DNA of 64,000 bases from Pyropia yezoensis (GCA_009829735.1 CM020620.1:20062020-20126019), one strand, 5' to 3'. Counted from the stretch's first letter, positions 31,356 to 41,985 are shown. Notes: a model not told the origin generated them from the sequence alone. Made by a program: numbers and translations.

Positions 31356-34300
31356 ATGCAGGGAGACGGGATTCCGCGCATTTCGAAGCTGGATGTTGAT
31401 AACTACCTCCATTGGAGTATCGAGATTGAGCACGTCCTTCGGCTGAAAGGGTGCTGGGACGCGGTTGCCCCGGTGGCTGGGGTCGGGATTGAGGGCGTCC
31501 AGGCAGGCGATATGGTGGAAGACGCGCTGAGTGCTGACCGAGAGCAGAGGGCCCTGTCGACCATGGCCCTAACGGTCAAACCGCATCACCTTGCCACATT
31601 CCGCCTTCACTCCACGGCGCGTGGGGTGTGGGAGGCGCTTGAGCGCGATTTCCGCTCTCGTGGACCCGCCCAGATGCTCAACCTGCGGCGGGAGCTAGCC
31701 AACCTGCGTATGGCGAAGGACGAGTCTATCCTCCGGTATTTTAACCGCGGGAAGACCCTTGCTTGGGAGATTTTCTCCCTTGGGGACCCTGCGGACGACG
31801 CGCACCTCGTGACGTCGCTGCTCATTGGTCTACCCAAGAAGTACGAGCTGACGGCGACAGTGCTGTCGGCCCAGCCCGAGCTGACGGTGCAGCGAGCGCA
31901 GGAGCAGCTGCAGGCGGCAGAGGCCCGCCTGGTTTTGGATGCTCGCGCGCACGATGGGCCGCGTGCCAAGGACAAGGGCAACGCGTTGGCGGCTGCAGAT
32001 GGCGGCCGTAAGGGGCGGCGTGGGGACCGTGGCCAGCCGTACAAGCGGCGGGACGCACGTTGCTATGGATGTAACAAAATGGGGCACATCCGCCGCAACT
32101 GCCCTGAGGAAGGCAAGAAGGATGATGATGGCGGGGAGGGGGCGGCCGGCCTGGCAATGATGGCCAGCGGCGCCAAGCCCCCGAATGGTATGTGGATCCT
32201 GGACAGCGGTGCAACGCATCACATGACGGGCAGCCGCGCTACAGTCAGCAACGTGATGGTTTGCGACCCCGTGGAGATCACCCTGGCGGACGGCAGGGTG
32301 TGCATGGCACAGGAGGCGGGGCGCGCCCGCCTGATGATCCAAGGCGACAAGGGACCTACCTCCCTGATGCTCAACCACGTGCTTGTGGTGCCCGGCCTGG
32401 CATCCAACCTCTTCTTCATCCGCAAGGCATCCTCACACGGCTACCATGTCGAATTCCATGCCAACCACGCACTTGTCAAGAAGGGTGGTAAGGTGCACGT
32501 ACGGGGCGAGGTGAACGGCAAATTGTACGTGCTGTCTACACCGACAACGACGGGAGCGGCCATGATCGCGGCAAGCCGAACCAAGGAGGAAACGTGGCAC
32601 CGCCGGTTTGCCCACCTCGGAGCGACAACGATGGCCAGCACAGCTGCAGCCGTCAAGGGGATGGATATAACCCCCGGAGGGATGGCTGAGTTGCGGCAGA
32701 AGACGTGCGGCCCCTGCATTGAGGGCAAGATGACACGTGCCCCCTTCCCCTCATCAGAGAGTCGCACCACGGCACCTCTCCAGTTTCTGCACACCGAGGT
32801 GTGCGGCCCAATGCGTGTCGTGTCATCCGGCGGCAATGCCTACTTTGTCACCATCATTGACAACGAGACTAAGTACAAGGCGTTCACCCCCATCCGTACG
32901 AAGGGGAAGGCCAAGCAGGCGGTCATCGCCACGGTCAACCGTTGGGAGACACTGACGGGTCTCAATGTCAAGGTCATCCGCTCCGACAACGGCAAGGAAT
33001 ATGAGGGAACCGACTTTGAGCGGTGGTTGTCGGACAAGGGCATCCAGCACCAGACAAGCGTGCCCTACACGCCCCAGCAGAATGGGGTGGCTGAGCGCTA
33101 CAACCGTGTCATCACCGAGCGCACAATGGCGCTCCAGGCGGACAGTGGTCTGCCTCCCAAATGGTGGGCCGAGGCCGGAGCTACCGTGAGCTACCTGGCC
33201 AACCGTGTGCCCCAGCGCAACCAGCATCTTACCCCCTACGAGCTACTCCATGGAGTGAAGCCGGACGTTGGCCACATTTGCATCTTTGGCTGCGCGGAGT
33301 GGGTGTACACACCCCACGATATCCGCACTAAGCTGCAGCCGCGCGCCGAGCGTGGTATCCTGCTTGGCTACGCGGAAAACCAGAAGGGCTACCGTGTGCT
33401 CGTCAAGAACAAGGTGGAAGTGTCCCGCGACGTGCGATTTGACAAGACGGTCGTCGGGCAGCAGACTCCACGAGACCCGTCGCCCGCGCACGCGACCATG
33501 CAACAGCCACCTGTCGCAGGGGCCCCCACGCCCAGCTCCACCGTAACGAACGATGGTGATTTCTACAGCGACATTGACGGCGCCGACGCGCCGGCACCGA
33601 CGACCGCCGTGCAGCCGCAACCCTCATCCATCGAAGAGGCGGTTGCTGCCTCACGCAACCTCGTCAACACGAGGAATTCAAGCAGCGCCACGGCCGCAGC
33701 CGATGGCACCGCGGGGAAGAAAGAGACGGGCGCATCGGGCGCTGAATCTGACACGTCGTCAGGTTTTGAGACGGCGGACGACAACGACGACAACCCGGGC
33801 GCAACAACTATGCCAGAAGTGGACGATGGCAACCCGCCCTCGCGCCACACTGCGCGACTACTCCGCGCAAACCCCAAGCCAGTCACTGGCCGCGGCAATG
33901 CCACCGCGGCATGGGCTGCCAACCGGCCAAGCATCCTGCATGGTGCCCACGCTGGACCTCGCCCCATGCGCCTGTCGGCGGCTGCCACCAGTGGGGCCCC
34001 TATTGTAGGGTGGGCTCTGGCGGCCAAGAGCGGTCGGTCACCGGACAAGATGCGGATCGACCAAGCCCGACACGAGCCGGACTGGCGAGACATTGACAAG
34101 GCGGTCAAGACGGAGGTCGATGCCCCGTGGGCTCAGGGCACGTGGAAGCTGACTGATCTTCCTCACGGCAAGCGCATCACTGACACCGAGACGCTCTGTG
34201 AGCGCAAGAGGGGCCCAATTGGGGAGGTGACGCGACACATGGGGCGATATGTTGTACGCGGGGACAAGCAGATCTTCCTTCTCGACTACATCGACGTGTG

Positions 34301-34835
34301 GGCACCGTTGGCCCGCTATGCCACTCTACGCACGCTGCTGGCCTTCTGCGCGGGGACGGGGCTGGTCATCGCCCTGCTGGACATTGAGACAGCCTTCCTG
34401 AATGGGCACATCGAGGAGGAGATCTATGTGCGACAGCCACGCGGCTATGAGCGCGGAAACAGGACCAAGGTCTGTCGCCTCATCAAGGCACTCTACGGCC
34501 TGAAACAGGCCGCGCGGGCGTGGTACCAGAAGCTAGGAGAGGTGCTGCGGGCATCGGGCTTTCAGCCCTGCCACGCCGACCCTTGCCTGTTCAAGAGCAC
34601 CACGAAGGGGATCACCACCTTTATCCTTGTCTACGTGGACGACCTACTCATCGCCGCCCCGTCCATGGCGGCGGTAAACAAGGTAAAGACGGCAGTCACG
34701 GGCGCCTTCAAGGCCCGCGACATGGGGAGCCGGAATACTTCCTCGGCCAGCATGTCACGCACAACCAGGAGCGGGGCACCCTTCACCTTGGTCAGCGGCA
34801 GTATGTCGCCAACATCCTGGAAAGGTTCAACATGA
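31356..34835 (+). pseudogene. copia Gag-Pol polyprotein, frameshifted (5' frame)
   Basis: Gag occupies residues ~1-270 and ends in a CCHC knuckle from residue 236 (CYGCNKMGHIRRNC). The protease motif is LDSGATHH with Asp at 283. Integrase has HRRFAHLG...CGPCIEGK and a DDE core including the acidic residue of SDNGKEYEG at 544 and PQQNGVAERYNR. RT has LDIETAFLNGHIEEEIYVRQ and the catalytic YVDD at 1093-1096. The frame diverges after FKARDMG at about 34724-34727 (a run of four G); the remainder of RT and RNase H continues in another frame. The upstream RT segment (about 34100-34300) is diverged from the usual copia pattern. Loss of one base in the G run would explain the break; an assembly error there is also possible. 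Confidence 0.92.
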
Positions 34836-35581
34836 CGAACGCCAACCCGGTGCGCCTGCCGATGGGGGTGGGGTGCAAACTCCGCAAGGCGGGGGAGCCC
34901 CTCCCCACGGATGCCATCAAGACCTACCAGGAGTTGATTGGGTCTTTGCTATACCTGTCAACTTGCAGCCGGCCTGACCTCTCTTTTGCGGTCGGCCGGC
35001 TGCCTAGGTACGTAGCCGCACCCACTGCAGATCACATGGCGGCGACCAAGACCGTGCTGCGCTACCTGTGCGGCACGCCCCACCTGTCTCTGATGTACCG
35101 AGGGTCGGGGGAGCTGATTGGGTACTGTGACGCAGACTACGCCGGCGACCTGGACACCCGTCGATCGACGACGGGGCACGTGTTCACGTACTTTGGGGCA
35201 GCAGTCAGCTGGGGGAGCAAGCAACAGGCCTCGGTCGCCAAGTCAACAACCGAGGCTGATAACGTGGCGGCGGCCACTGCGGCCAAGGAAGCTGTCTGGC
35301 TGCGTCGCCTTGTCGGGGACCTGACGGGCAAGATGCCCAAGCTCACCCTCCATTGCGACAACCAGGGGGCGGTAGCGATGATGCACAACGCGGTGAGATC
35401 GCCGCGCACAAAGCACATCGACATCGACCACCACTTCATCCGGGAGAAGATCGAGGAGGGCCTGCTGGTGGTCGTCTTCATCCCGTCGGCCAGCAACCTG
35501 GCAGATATCCTCACCAAGGCTCTACCAGTGCCTGCCCACTCCACTATCCGAAAGGGCATGGGAGTAGGCGACTCCCGCTGA
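34724..35581 (+). pseudogene. copia RT C-terminus and RNase H (3' frame)
   Basis: Continuation of the polyprotein in a shifted frame. EYFLGQHVTHNQERGTLHLG and QYVANILERFNM are RT thumb sequences. RNase H motifs are YCDADYAGDLDTRRSTTGHV, then STTEADNVAAATAAKEAVWL and KHIDIDHHFIREKIEEGLL. It ends in TGA at 35581. Without frame correction this part would not be made as part of the polyprotein. Confidence 0.9.
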
Positions 35582-35735
35582 TGGACGACGCCCGTGGGAG
35601 AGTGCTGAGAGGCGCACACCGGGGTAGGGCGGGCAAGTACTATGTGCCCCCCCCTCTGCTGTCCCCGGGTGGGACTTCCTGGATGGACTTGCAATCCAAG
35701 CAGAGGAGTGCAGCCCAGTCTCGCGTCTACCCGCG

Positions 35736-36620
35736 GTGCGAGCCACCCAGGCTGGGTATGCGGCGACGGAGCACCGCTACCGCAGCCTGGCTGACGGGTG
35801 GCCGGGGGAGGGGGCGGCGGTTATGCCGGCCGCCACCGCCTGGAGCAGCAAGTATGAGGGGACCGGTATTGGGGCGGTCAGCGCACGGCAGGGACCAGCA
35901 GTCACGCGGCGAGTGGCTGTGTTCATTGACGACGAAGATGACTGGAATGACGCAGAGAATGATGACGTGACTGTCGTCAGTGTGGCCCGGGTGGTCCGGG
36001 CCGGCCAACTGGTCGGGCAGCGGCGGACGTCCTCCGCCACTGGGGCGGCCGCCCGTGTGGCAGTGGCTCGGAGTGCTGCCACCTCCGTCGCGACGGTAGC
36101 TGCCACCTCCTCCGCGACTGCAGCCGTCCCAGGCGGGCCCTCTACGCCGGAGGTTGCTGTTACCGCTGCTGCTCCCGACGCTCCATCGGCGGCGGGTATG
36201 GCCACAGGCGCGGTGGATGCTGTGGCTGTGAGTGCTCCTGGCGTTGGTGGGGCTCCTGCGGGCACGGCGGCCGTGGCCGACGCGGGTGTTGGCGAAGGTG
36301 CACCTGCTGAACCTGGTACTGCTGCAGCAACCGACACGGCGGGGGTGGCTGCTGTGGGCACGGCAGTGGCTCGGGGGGAGCAGCCCTCTCCCGCTTCGCC
36401 TGCAGTTGCAGACGCGGGTGCGGCTGTTGTTGGAGGTGGGACTGCCGGCGTAGGAGGCGCTTGTATCGGTTCCCCGGGTGGTGGGGGGGACGCGTCTCCC
36501 ACTGCTGCACCTCTTCCCGCGGCGGGGGCGGCGGCGGGGGGTGATGCCAGCCAGGCCAGTCCTCCCACACAGTGTGGCGCGGATGGTGACCGGGTGGCGC
36601 TCGGTCAGTTGACGCTCTGA
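35736..36620 (+). CDS. hypothetical Ala/Gly/Val-rich protein upstream of the helicase
   Basis: 294-codon frame. Residues ~65-95 are acidic and credible (VFIDDEDDWNDAENDDVTVV); after that it becomes low-complexity Ala/Val/Gly/Pro. It ends in TGA at 36618-36620. The helicase frame continues in the same register right after the stop, so this may be the N-terminal part of that gene separated by an intron or nonsense change. Its early part overlaps the 88-bp copia LTR-like block. Confidence 0.35.
   Translation: MRATQAGYAATEHRYRSLADGWPGEGAAVMPAATAWSSKYEGTGIGAVSARQGPAVTRRVAVFIDDEDDWNDAENDDVTVVSVARVVRAGQLVGQRRTSSATGAAARVAVARSAATSVATVAATSSATAAVPGGPSTPEVAVTAAAPDAPSAAGMATGAVDAVAVSAPGVGGAPAGTAAVADAGVGEGAPAEPGTAAATDTAGVAAVGTAVARGEQPSPASPAVADAGAAVVGGGTAGVGGACIGSPGGGGDASPTAAPLPAAGAAAGGDASQASPPTQCGADGDRVALGQLTL
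35834..35921 (+). repeat. ~88-bp block shared with the copia 5' LTR
   Basis: Matches 30514-30601 with about three mismatches (ACCGCCTRGAGCAGCAAGTA start, GCGGCGAGTGGCTGTG end). Sequence on both sides is unlike the LTR. Either a remnant 3' LTR or sequence shared for another reason. Confidence 0.75.
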
Positions 36621-36671
36621 ACGTCCGAGTCTGGGTGGAAGGGTGTCCCAACCCACCTGTGCCCGTCCCCG

Positions 36672-39263
36672 TTGTACGCAAGAGCACCTGGGGGCCACTG
36701 GCAGGCCATCGTTGTCGCCACCTTGTGCCAGCTCGCCGCCCGCGGTACAGAGGCGGTGGCGCAGTCTATCGAAGGCAGCAACAAGGGCCATGGCGGCGGC
36801 GGCGGACGCATTGGGCGCGTGACCACATCGTCATTGTGCTCCCGCTTTGGCGTGGCTCGCATCGACGCGCCCATCACCCTGTCGTCGCCGCAGGTGGGGG
36901 GCTCCATCTTGGACGACCCGCAGGCGTGTCGCATGTGCAACGTGCTCGTGCTTATGCCCGCCCCCCGGGGTGGTCCCCCCGGTGAGGGCGGTCGCCCTAC
37001 CGGGGGATGCGCTGGGCGCCACCACCGCCGCCACAAGGACCGCGGGGGAGAGTGTCAAGTGGACCCCACAGACGCCACCCCGGGTGATTTGTGTGCCTTT
37101 TGGGTACCGGAACCCGTCGGCTCGGTGTGCAGCACCCCCGTGAACGCGGTGTTTTTTGGCCGCTGCGAGGGCAAGGAGGGGCAACCCGACGGGGGGGTTG
37201 GTGGCCCACCGCCCGCGGGGGCAGGCCAGTGGTCGGTGGACAAGACGCCTGGCCCGGGGCTGGACGAGCGGGACGACGACGCCGGCACGGCGCGCCACGG
37301 TGGCGCATCCGGTCCCCCCCGGCGGAGGTGGTTTGCGATGCGTCGTTCAGACATGCAGCGGATGCTCCATCGCCGGACGGCGAATGTGGTCGTCACCCTG
37401 TCTCATAGTGTCCTGTCGGACAGCCGCGAGTTTGGCGGCCTCGGCCACTGGGACCTTCTTCCGCCAGTCATGCGGAGGGCGCTCGCCATCCACGCAACGC
37501 ATCCGCACGGGGGACAGCAGGTGGTACCTGTACCGGCACCGGGGCCTCCCCCCCTGCAGAGTGCTCCTCCACGCTACGCCCACCTGGACGAGTTCCAGTG
37601 GCGCGCAGTCGATTGCATGCGCCGGGGGCTGTTGTCGGACGAGTGTGACGTGCAGCTGGTGACGGGCCCCCCCGGGACGGGCAAGACACGCGCCATTGTC
37701 TCAATGGTGGACATGGTACTTGGGACCCTGCCAGACAGGCGGGTGCTGCTGACGTCGCGCACCAACACGGCGTGCGACGAGCTGTTGCACGCTGTGCACG
37801 AGTTGTTCTGTCCGTCGGGGGCTGCCAGTCGACACGGCGTCGCGAAACCCGATGCCGTGACGCTCCTCCGTGTGGGTGAACCCCCTCCGGGTGGCCACCG
37901 TGCCAGGACAACGCACATTGACGCCGTGGTGGACGAGCGCCTTCCTGTCGCCTACCCGTCCGTGACAGCCGCTGTGGAACGGGCAAGGGCATGGGTGGCC
38001 GATGTGGGCGGTCGTGTGGATCGTTCACGCGCCCAGGGTGCAGAGCTGAGCGCAGGTGGGTCACACATCCTCCTCGAGGAATGTGCGGATGTGGAGCAAG
38101 CCCTGGAGGCTGCCTTGCGTCACCAGCAGCGTGCGGAACGGGAGCTCCGCAAGCGCATTGTGGGCGGCGCGTCCGTCATTGTCACAACGATGTCAACGTC
38201 GACGGGGGGGCTCGTGGGGGGTCAAGGTTTTGACGCCATTATCATTGACGAGGGTTCGGCAACAAGCGTCCCTGCGTCTGTCGCCGCCATTGTTCGCGCC
38301 AAGCGGGCAGGGCGTGCGGGTGGCTCGTCAGACGAAGAAGAGGACGGTTATCCGGCAGAGCGGACCAAGTGCATTGTCCTTGTTTGCGACAGTGCCCAGC
38401 TGAGGCCGTGCGCAGGCATGGAGTACAGAAGCGAGACACGGCCGATGGCATCCAGCGTTTTTGAGCGGCTCGCCAAGTTTCTGTCCGCTTGCGTCATCCT
38501 CTCCGTGCAGTACCGCATGCGGCCGCGGTTATGGTCCCTCCTCCGACAAGTCTTTTACCGGCACATTGGCATGTGGTCGGACGGGCGCGGGCCCAAGGCC
38601 CGCCATGAGAAGGGGTTTGGAACACCCGCGTGCCTAAACCATCCGAGACGGCGTTTTCGCTTCGGAGGGCTGCAAGTGACAGACACTTCCCGCCTGCCGG
38701 CCGACGATCGGGCGCACAAGTCGGGCTCCACCACCCCCAACAACAAGAGCCTGATTAACGTTGCAGAGCTTCGGTTGGTCGAGCTGACTCTTACGGATCT
38801 ACTGCTGGCGTGGGCGACGTCGTCGTCCACGTCCAGCGGGGCTACCGAGCTGAAGGTGATGCTCATCACCCCGCACAATGCGCAGCGGAACAAGCTGAAT
38901 GAAGTGGTGCAGTCGGTGAGAGAGAGCGGGCGGCTGCCCCGCAGACCATGTGCCCACGTCAGAATGTCCACCGTGGATGGCTGCCAAGGCGCTTCTGTGG
39001 ATTGTGTCATACTCTCCCTCGTGCGGTCAGAGCCTGGGGCGCCACCCGGCGGGAGCACCGACTTTTTGTCCGACGAGCGGCGCGTGAACGTCATGATGTC
39101 GCGGGCACAGAGCGATCTCCACGTGATTGATGACATGGACTACCTTTCAAGCTCTGGAGGTCTCTGGAAGAGCTGGTGTGACAACGTCCGCCGTAGGTGG
39201 AGGCAGCCAGATCTACCGGGCCGCGAGCACATCGACATTGTGGCTCCCGACAGGATGTACTAG
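36672..39263 (+). CDS. Upf1-like superfamily 1 helicase, up to 863 aa
   Basis: ATP-dependent nucleic-acid helicase of the SF1B Upf1/Sen1/SMUBP-2 group. Motifs in order: Q-like LDEFQWRAVDCM; Walker A GPPGTGKT (residues ~333-340); Ia LTSRTNTACDELL; Walker B IIIDEGSA (DEGS rather than the usual DEAA/DEAS); motif III VCDSAQLRP; motif IV QYRMRP; motif V STVDGCQGASVDCVILSLVR; motif VI RRVNVMMSRAQ. The helicase core runs from about residue 315 to 835. The N-terminal ~300 residues are Gly/Pro-rich and match nothing I know, so the start is uncertain. All catalytic motifs are intact. The stop is TAG. It lies directly downstream of the copia element. Confidence 0.85.
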   Translation: MYARAPGGHWQAIVVATLCQLAARGTEAVAQSIEGSNKGHGGGGGRIGRVTTSSLCSRFGVARIDAPITLSSPQVGGSILDDPQACRMCNVLVLMPAPRGGPPGEGGRPTGGCAGRHHRRHKDRGGECQVDPTDATPGDLCAFWVPEPVGSVCSTPVNAVFFGRCEGKEGQPDGGVGGPPPAGAGQWSVDKTPGPGLDERDDDAGTARHGGASGPPRRRWFAMRRSDMQRMLHRRTANVVVTLSHSVLSDSREFGGLGHWDLLPPVMRRALAIHATHPHGGQQVVPVPAPGPPPLQSAPPRYAHLDEFQWRAVDCMRRGLLSDECDVQLVTGPPGTGKTRAIVSMVDMVLGTLPDRRVLLTSRTNTACDELLHAVHELFCPSGAASRHGVAKPDAVTLLRVGEPPPGGHRARTTHIDAVVDERLPVAYPSVTAAVERARAWVADVGGRVDRSRAQGAELSAGGSHILLEECADVEQALEAALRHQQRAERELRKRIVGGASVIVTTMSTSTGGLVGGQGFDAIIIDEGSATSVPASVAAIVRAKRAGRAGGSSDEEEDGYPAERTKCIVLVCDSAQLRPCAGMEYRSETRPMASSVFERLAKFLSACVILSVQYRMRPRLWSLLRQVFYRHIGMWSDGRGPKARHEKGFGTPACLNHPRRRFRFGGLQVTDTSRLPADDRAHKSGSTTPNNKSLINVAELRLVELTLTDLLLAWATSSSTSSGATELKVMLITPHNAQRNKLNEVVQSVRESGRLPRRPCAHVRMSTVDGCQGASVDCVILSLVRSEPGAPPGGSTDFLSDERRVNVMMSRAQSDLHVIDDMDYLSSSGGLWKSWCDNVRRRWRQPDLPGREHIDIVAPDRMY

Positions 39264-39282
39264 TCGGGAGTATGTGGGGGGC

Positions 39283-39309
39283 GGGGGGGGGGGGGGGGGG
39301 GGGGGGGGG
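39283..39309. repeat. poly-G tract
   Basis: Uninterrupted G run just after the helicase stop. A second interrupted run lies at 39483-39518. Confidence 0.9.
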
Positions 39310-39638
39310 TGGGACTGTACGGCACCCCCTCTTTTTTATGCTTTGAAGGTGTCGCTTTTCATGTGGCGGCCGGTTGTTCCCCAGTGTAGTTGACAACTGG
39401 TATAGTTGACGTTTTGAGTTGCGTGACAGGTTGGTGGAGGTTCACATGGCAAGGCACTCTCGTTGGGCGATGGGGAGGGGGCGGGGGGGGGGGGGGGGGG
39501 TGGGGGGGGGGAGGGGGCGTGTGTGGCCCATGGTACCACCATCAGTCTTGGGTCACGCCATGTTGTGTGCATAACGCAACAGATGGGTACGTTCCATGGT
39601 CGCATGTTGGCCGAGACTTGGCCAAGGCAGACCGAGTC

Positions 39639-39936
39639 GCTTTATGTACATAACGCGTCTGGCGAGCACTTGGCATCGTCACGACAGATTACCGAGGCTG
39701 ACCGTGTCGCGTTATGTACATAACGCGTGAGGTGAGCCTTTTTGAGAATCTGGTAGTTGTGGTATGGTAGACAGACCGTGGCGCGTTATGTACATAGCGC
39801 TCTTCTGATGTTTGTCGTGATAGTTCGCCAGAGCTGACCGTGTCGCGTTATGTACATAACGCGACAGGTGAGCCATTGAAGAATCTGGGAGTTGTGGCTT
39901 GTCAGACCGACCGTAGATCGTTATGTACATAACGCT
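39639..39936. repeat. array of five 18-bp palindromes (GCGTTATGTACATAACGC)
   Basis: Five copies centred at about 39647, 39717, 39791, 39853 and 39926, with spacing 70, 74, 62 and 73 bp. Copies 2 and 4 are exact; copy 1 has GCTTTATG, copy 3 has TACATAGCGC, copy 5 starts ATCGTTATG. Each is preceded by a variant of GACCGTGTCGC. Copies 2 and 4 share right flanks (GTGAGCC...GAATCTGG.AGTTGTGG), as do 3 and 5 (GCTCTTC.GAT.TTTGTCG), giving a higher-order period of ~136 bp. No gene overlaps it. Confidence 0.92.
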
Positions 39937-39989
39937 CTTCGGATCTTTGTCGAGATTGTTATGTGTCGACGCGTGAATAAGTGTTTTCC

Positions 39990-40670
39990 GATTGCGTCAT
40001 GATTTTGATGCTTCGGTATTTGTTGATTTCTTTTCGGCAAATTGACTACTTTCATGAGGGAAGGAGGGGTCGTGGGGGGCGAGAAGTTGAACTTACCTGT
40101 TCACCACTCACGAGTCGGATGCGGTGCCGTTGCCAGACATGTGATGGCCTCGTCATCTAGTCGGTTTGATCGTTTGACCTCGTCGGCAATGGTGTGGGCT
40201 GCCGCCAAGCGACTTGGCCCCCCCCGCACCCTCCTGCCGCCAAGAGACTTGCACTCACGCCTCACTCGCGCCTCACTGCCCCTCAAACACTCACACACGC
40301 ACTCGTGCGTCACTGCCTGACAAACAGCCCACAAGGCACACAGCACCAGGGCGGTGACGCGCCACTGCTCAGCAGGTGGTGGCATGGTCTGCGATGAAAA
40401 TTAGGGTCATTAAACCCACCACTGAGTGTTACAAAAATGACTCGGACACACGCAGGACCCACCATTCGTTCATTAAAAGCTCCATAGGCCATTAGACATC
40501 TAATCGACCCCTCAATGGGCGCGCGCACCTCTAGTGATGAACGCCACGCGCTCTAGCCCGGGCATGGGCATTTCGCACGGTTCACATAATTTTCTTACCC
40601 TTTGGTGGACAGGAGGACATCCCTGGGGGCAGGCTCGAGTGCGCTTGAGCACGCTTACAGAAGAAAGTGA
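39990..40670. other. intergenic, no gene seen
   Basis: Balanced to AT-richer DNA by local standards. It contains CACTCACGCCTCACTCGCGC-type short repeats at 40250-40310. No gene or RNA feature is supported. Confidence 0.45.
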
Positions 40671-40921
40671 GGTGGGAGTGGGGGGGAAACCATAAAGAGA
40701 GGGCGACGGGCGGGGGAGGGGGCACGAATTGAATTTCGAATTCCGAGGAGCCCGATCACCGGCCGACGCCGACGCTAAATGGATAGGGTGGGAGGGCCGT
40801 CTTTGTCAAGAGGGGCAGGTGGGAGTGGGGGGGAAACCATAAAGAGAGGGCGACGGGCGGGGGAGGGGGGACGAATTGAATTTCGAATTCCGAGGAGCCC
40901 GATCACCGGCTGACACCGACG
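40671..40921. repeat. tandem duplication, 147-bp period
   Basis: The segment 40671-40774 recurs at 40818-40921. Both contain GAAACCATAAAGAGAGGGCG and CGAATTGAATTTCGAATTCC (itself partly palindromic: GAATT-GAATTTCGAATTC). A few single-base differences are seen. Confidence 0.9.
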
Positions 40922-41444
40922 CGGATCAAACGGGAGGGGAGGGGATTCGGGCGGCGGCGCGAGATGATGTTGAATTGGACGGTGACGGGGGTGTCCGGGG
41001 ATGGGTGCTCTCATCCGTCGGCCGCACGTTCAGCCACAGGCAGGTCAGGTCAGTCGCTTCCCTCGGCGCCCCCGTCTCTGACGAGAGCCGTAGGTCCACG
41101 CGGCCCGCGCGGTGTCGTGTGCTGGTGACAGGCCATTTGGATGCACCGCACGGTGAGCTCGCAGCACGGCAATGCCGTCTGTGGCGGTGGGTTTTCATTA
41201 CACGACTGCACCCCCCCCCCCCCCCACAACAAGACGTCCAGGATGACTTTTTTCCCAAACGGTGCTCGTAGTGCATTGCAAACGGACGGGGCCTACCGGA
41301 AGCACCAATAGGCTGGGTGCCCGCGTCCCGGCACGCCGCTCCACATGCACCGTGGCGAGCAGGCAGTGCCGAGGGTGGGTTCAATTGCAGTGTTGTTATT
41401 GCCCCGCAGCACGGTGGCGGTCACTCTCCCAATACGTGCCGGCA

Positions 41445-41467
41445 GGGGGGGGGGGGGGGGGGGGGGG

Positions 41468-41512
<45 letters not shown>

Positions 41513-41924
41513 CGCTCGCTCGCCATGGTTGGGCGAGCCGCACGGATGCTGGCGTGTCAGTCGGCTCAAATGCCACAGTGCATGCGGTGCACTCCGTCCC
41601 GCACCCACCGTCGTACTACTGGCGGCTGCCATGAGCACAGCGTCTGTGCGCGGTCTGCAATTGGGCCGCCAACCCTATCACCACCACCGCCGCCGCCACA
41701 CCACCACCGCCAGCCCCACCACCGCCACCGCCGCCGCGCCACAGAACACTCTCACGGCAGCCACCGTCGGCCACGGGTGCCGCGGAGATGAGAAGGACCT
41801 TTCATTTCCGGGGCGGCGAGCTAAGGCCACGCGACAGCCCACAGGGGCATGTGGCCGTGCGAGCATCCTCTGCTCTGCCCCCTGCCCGAGAGGTAGCGTC
41901 GGTTAGGGGGTGGCGGGGGGCGGG

Positions 41925-41978
<54 letters not shown>

Positions 41979-41985
41979 CGGGGGG
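41445..41985. repeat. two very long poly-G tracts (41445-41512 and 41926-41985)
   Basis: Each is over 50 bases of almost pure G on the plus strand; the first is broken by a C at 41468, the second by a C at 41979. The DNA between and around them (40922-42300) has no supported gene; a short poly-C tract is at 41211-41225 and a longer one at 42228-42255. Confidence 0.9.

Larger units (their letters stand above)
30487..35602 (+). mobile_element. Ty1/copia retrotransposon with a frameshift and a defective 3' end
   Basis: Order: 5' LTR, half-tRNA primer site, gag-PR-IN-RT-RH (integrase before RT, the Ty1/copia order). The polyprotein frame is broken once near 34724. A purine stretch (GGGAGAG, 35596-35602) followed by TGCTGAG could mark the polypurine tract and 3' LTR start, but no full second LTR is present. 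Only an ~88-bp block resembling LTR positions ~25-115 recurs at 35834-35921. The right boundary is therefore uncertain. Confidence 0.88.

Noticed and set aside
39639-39936. CRISPR-like array
   Set aside because: The repeats are palindromic and the spacers are themselves repeats of each other (136-bp period), the copies vary, there are no cas genes, and the genome is eukaryotic.
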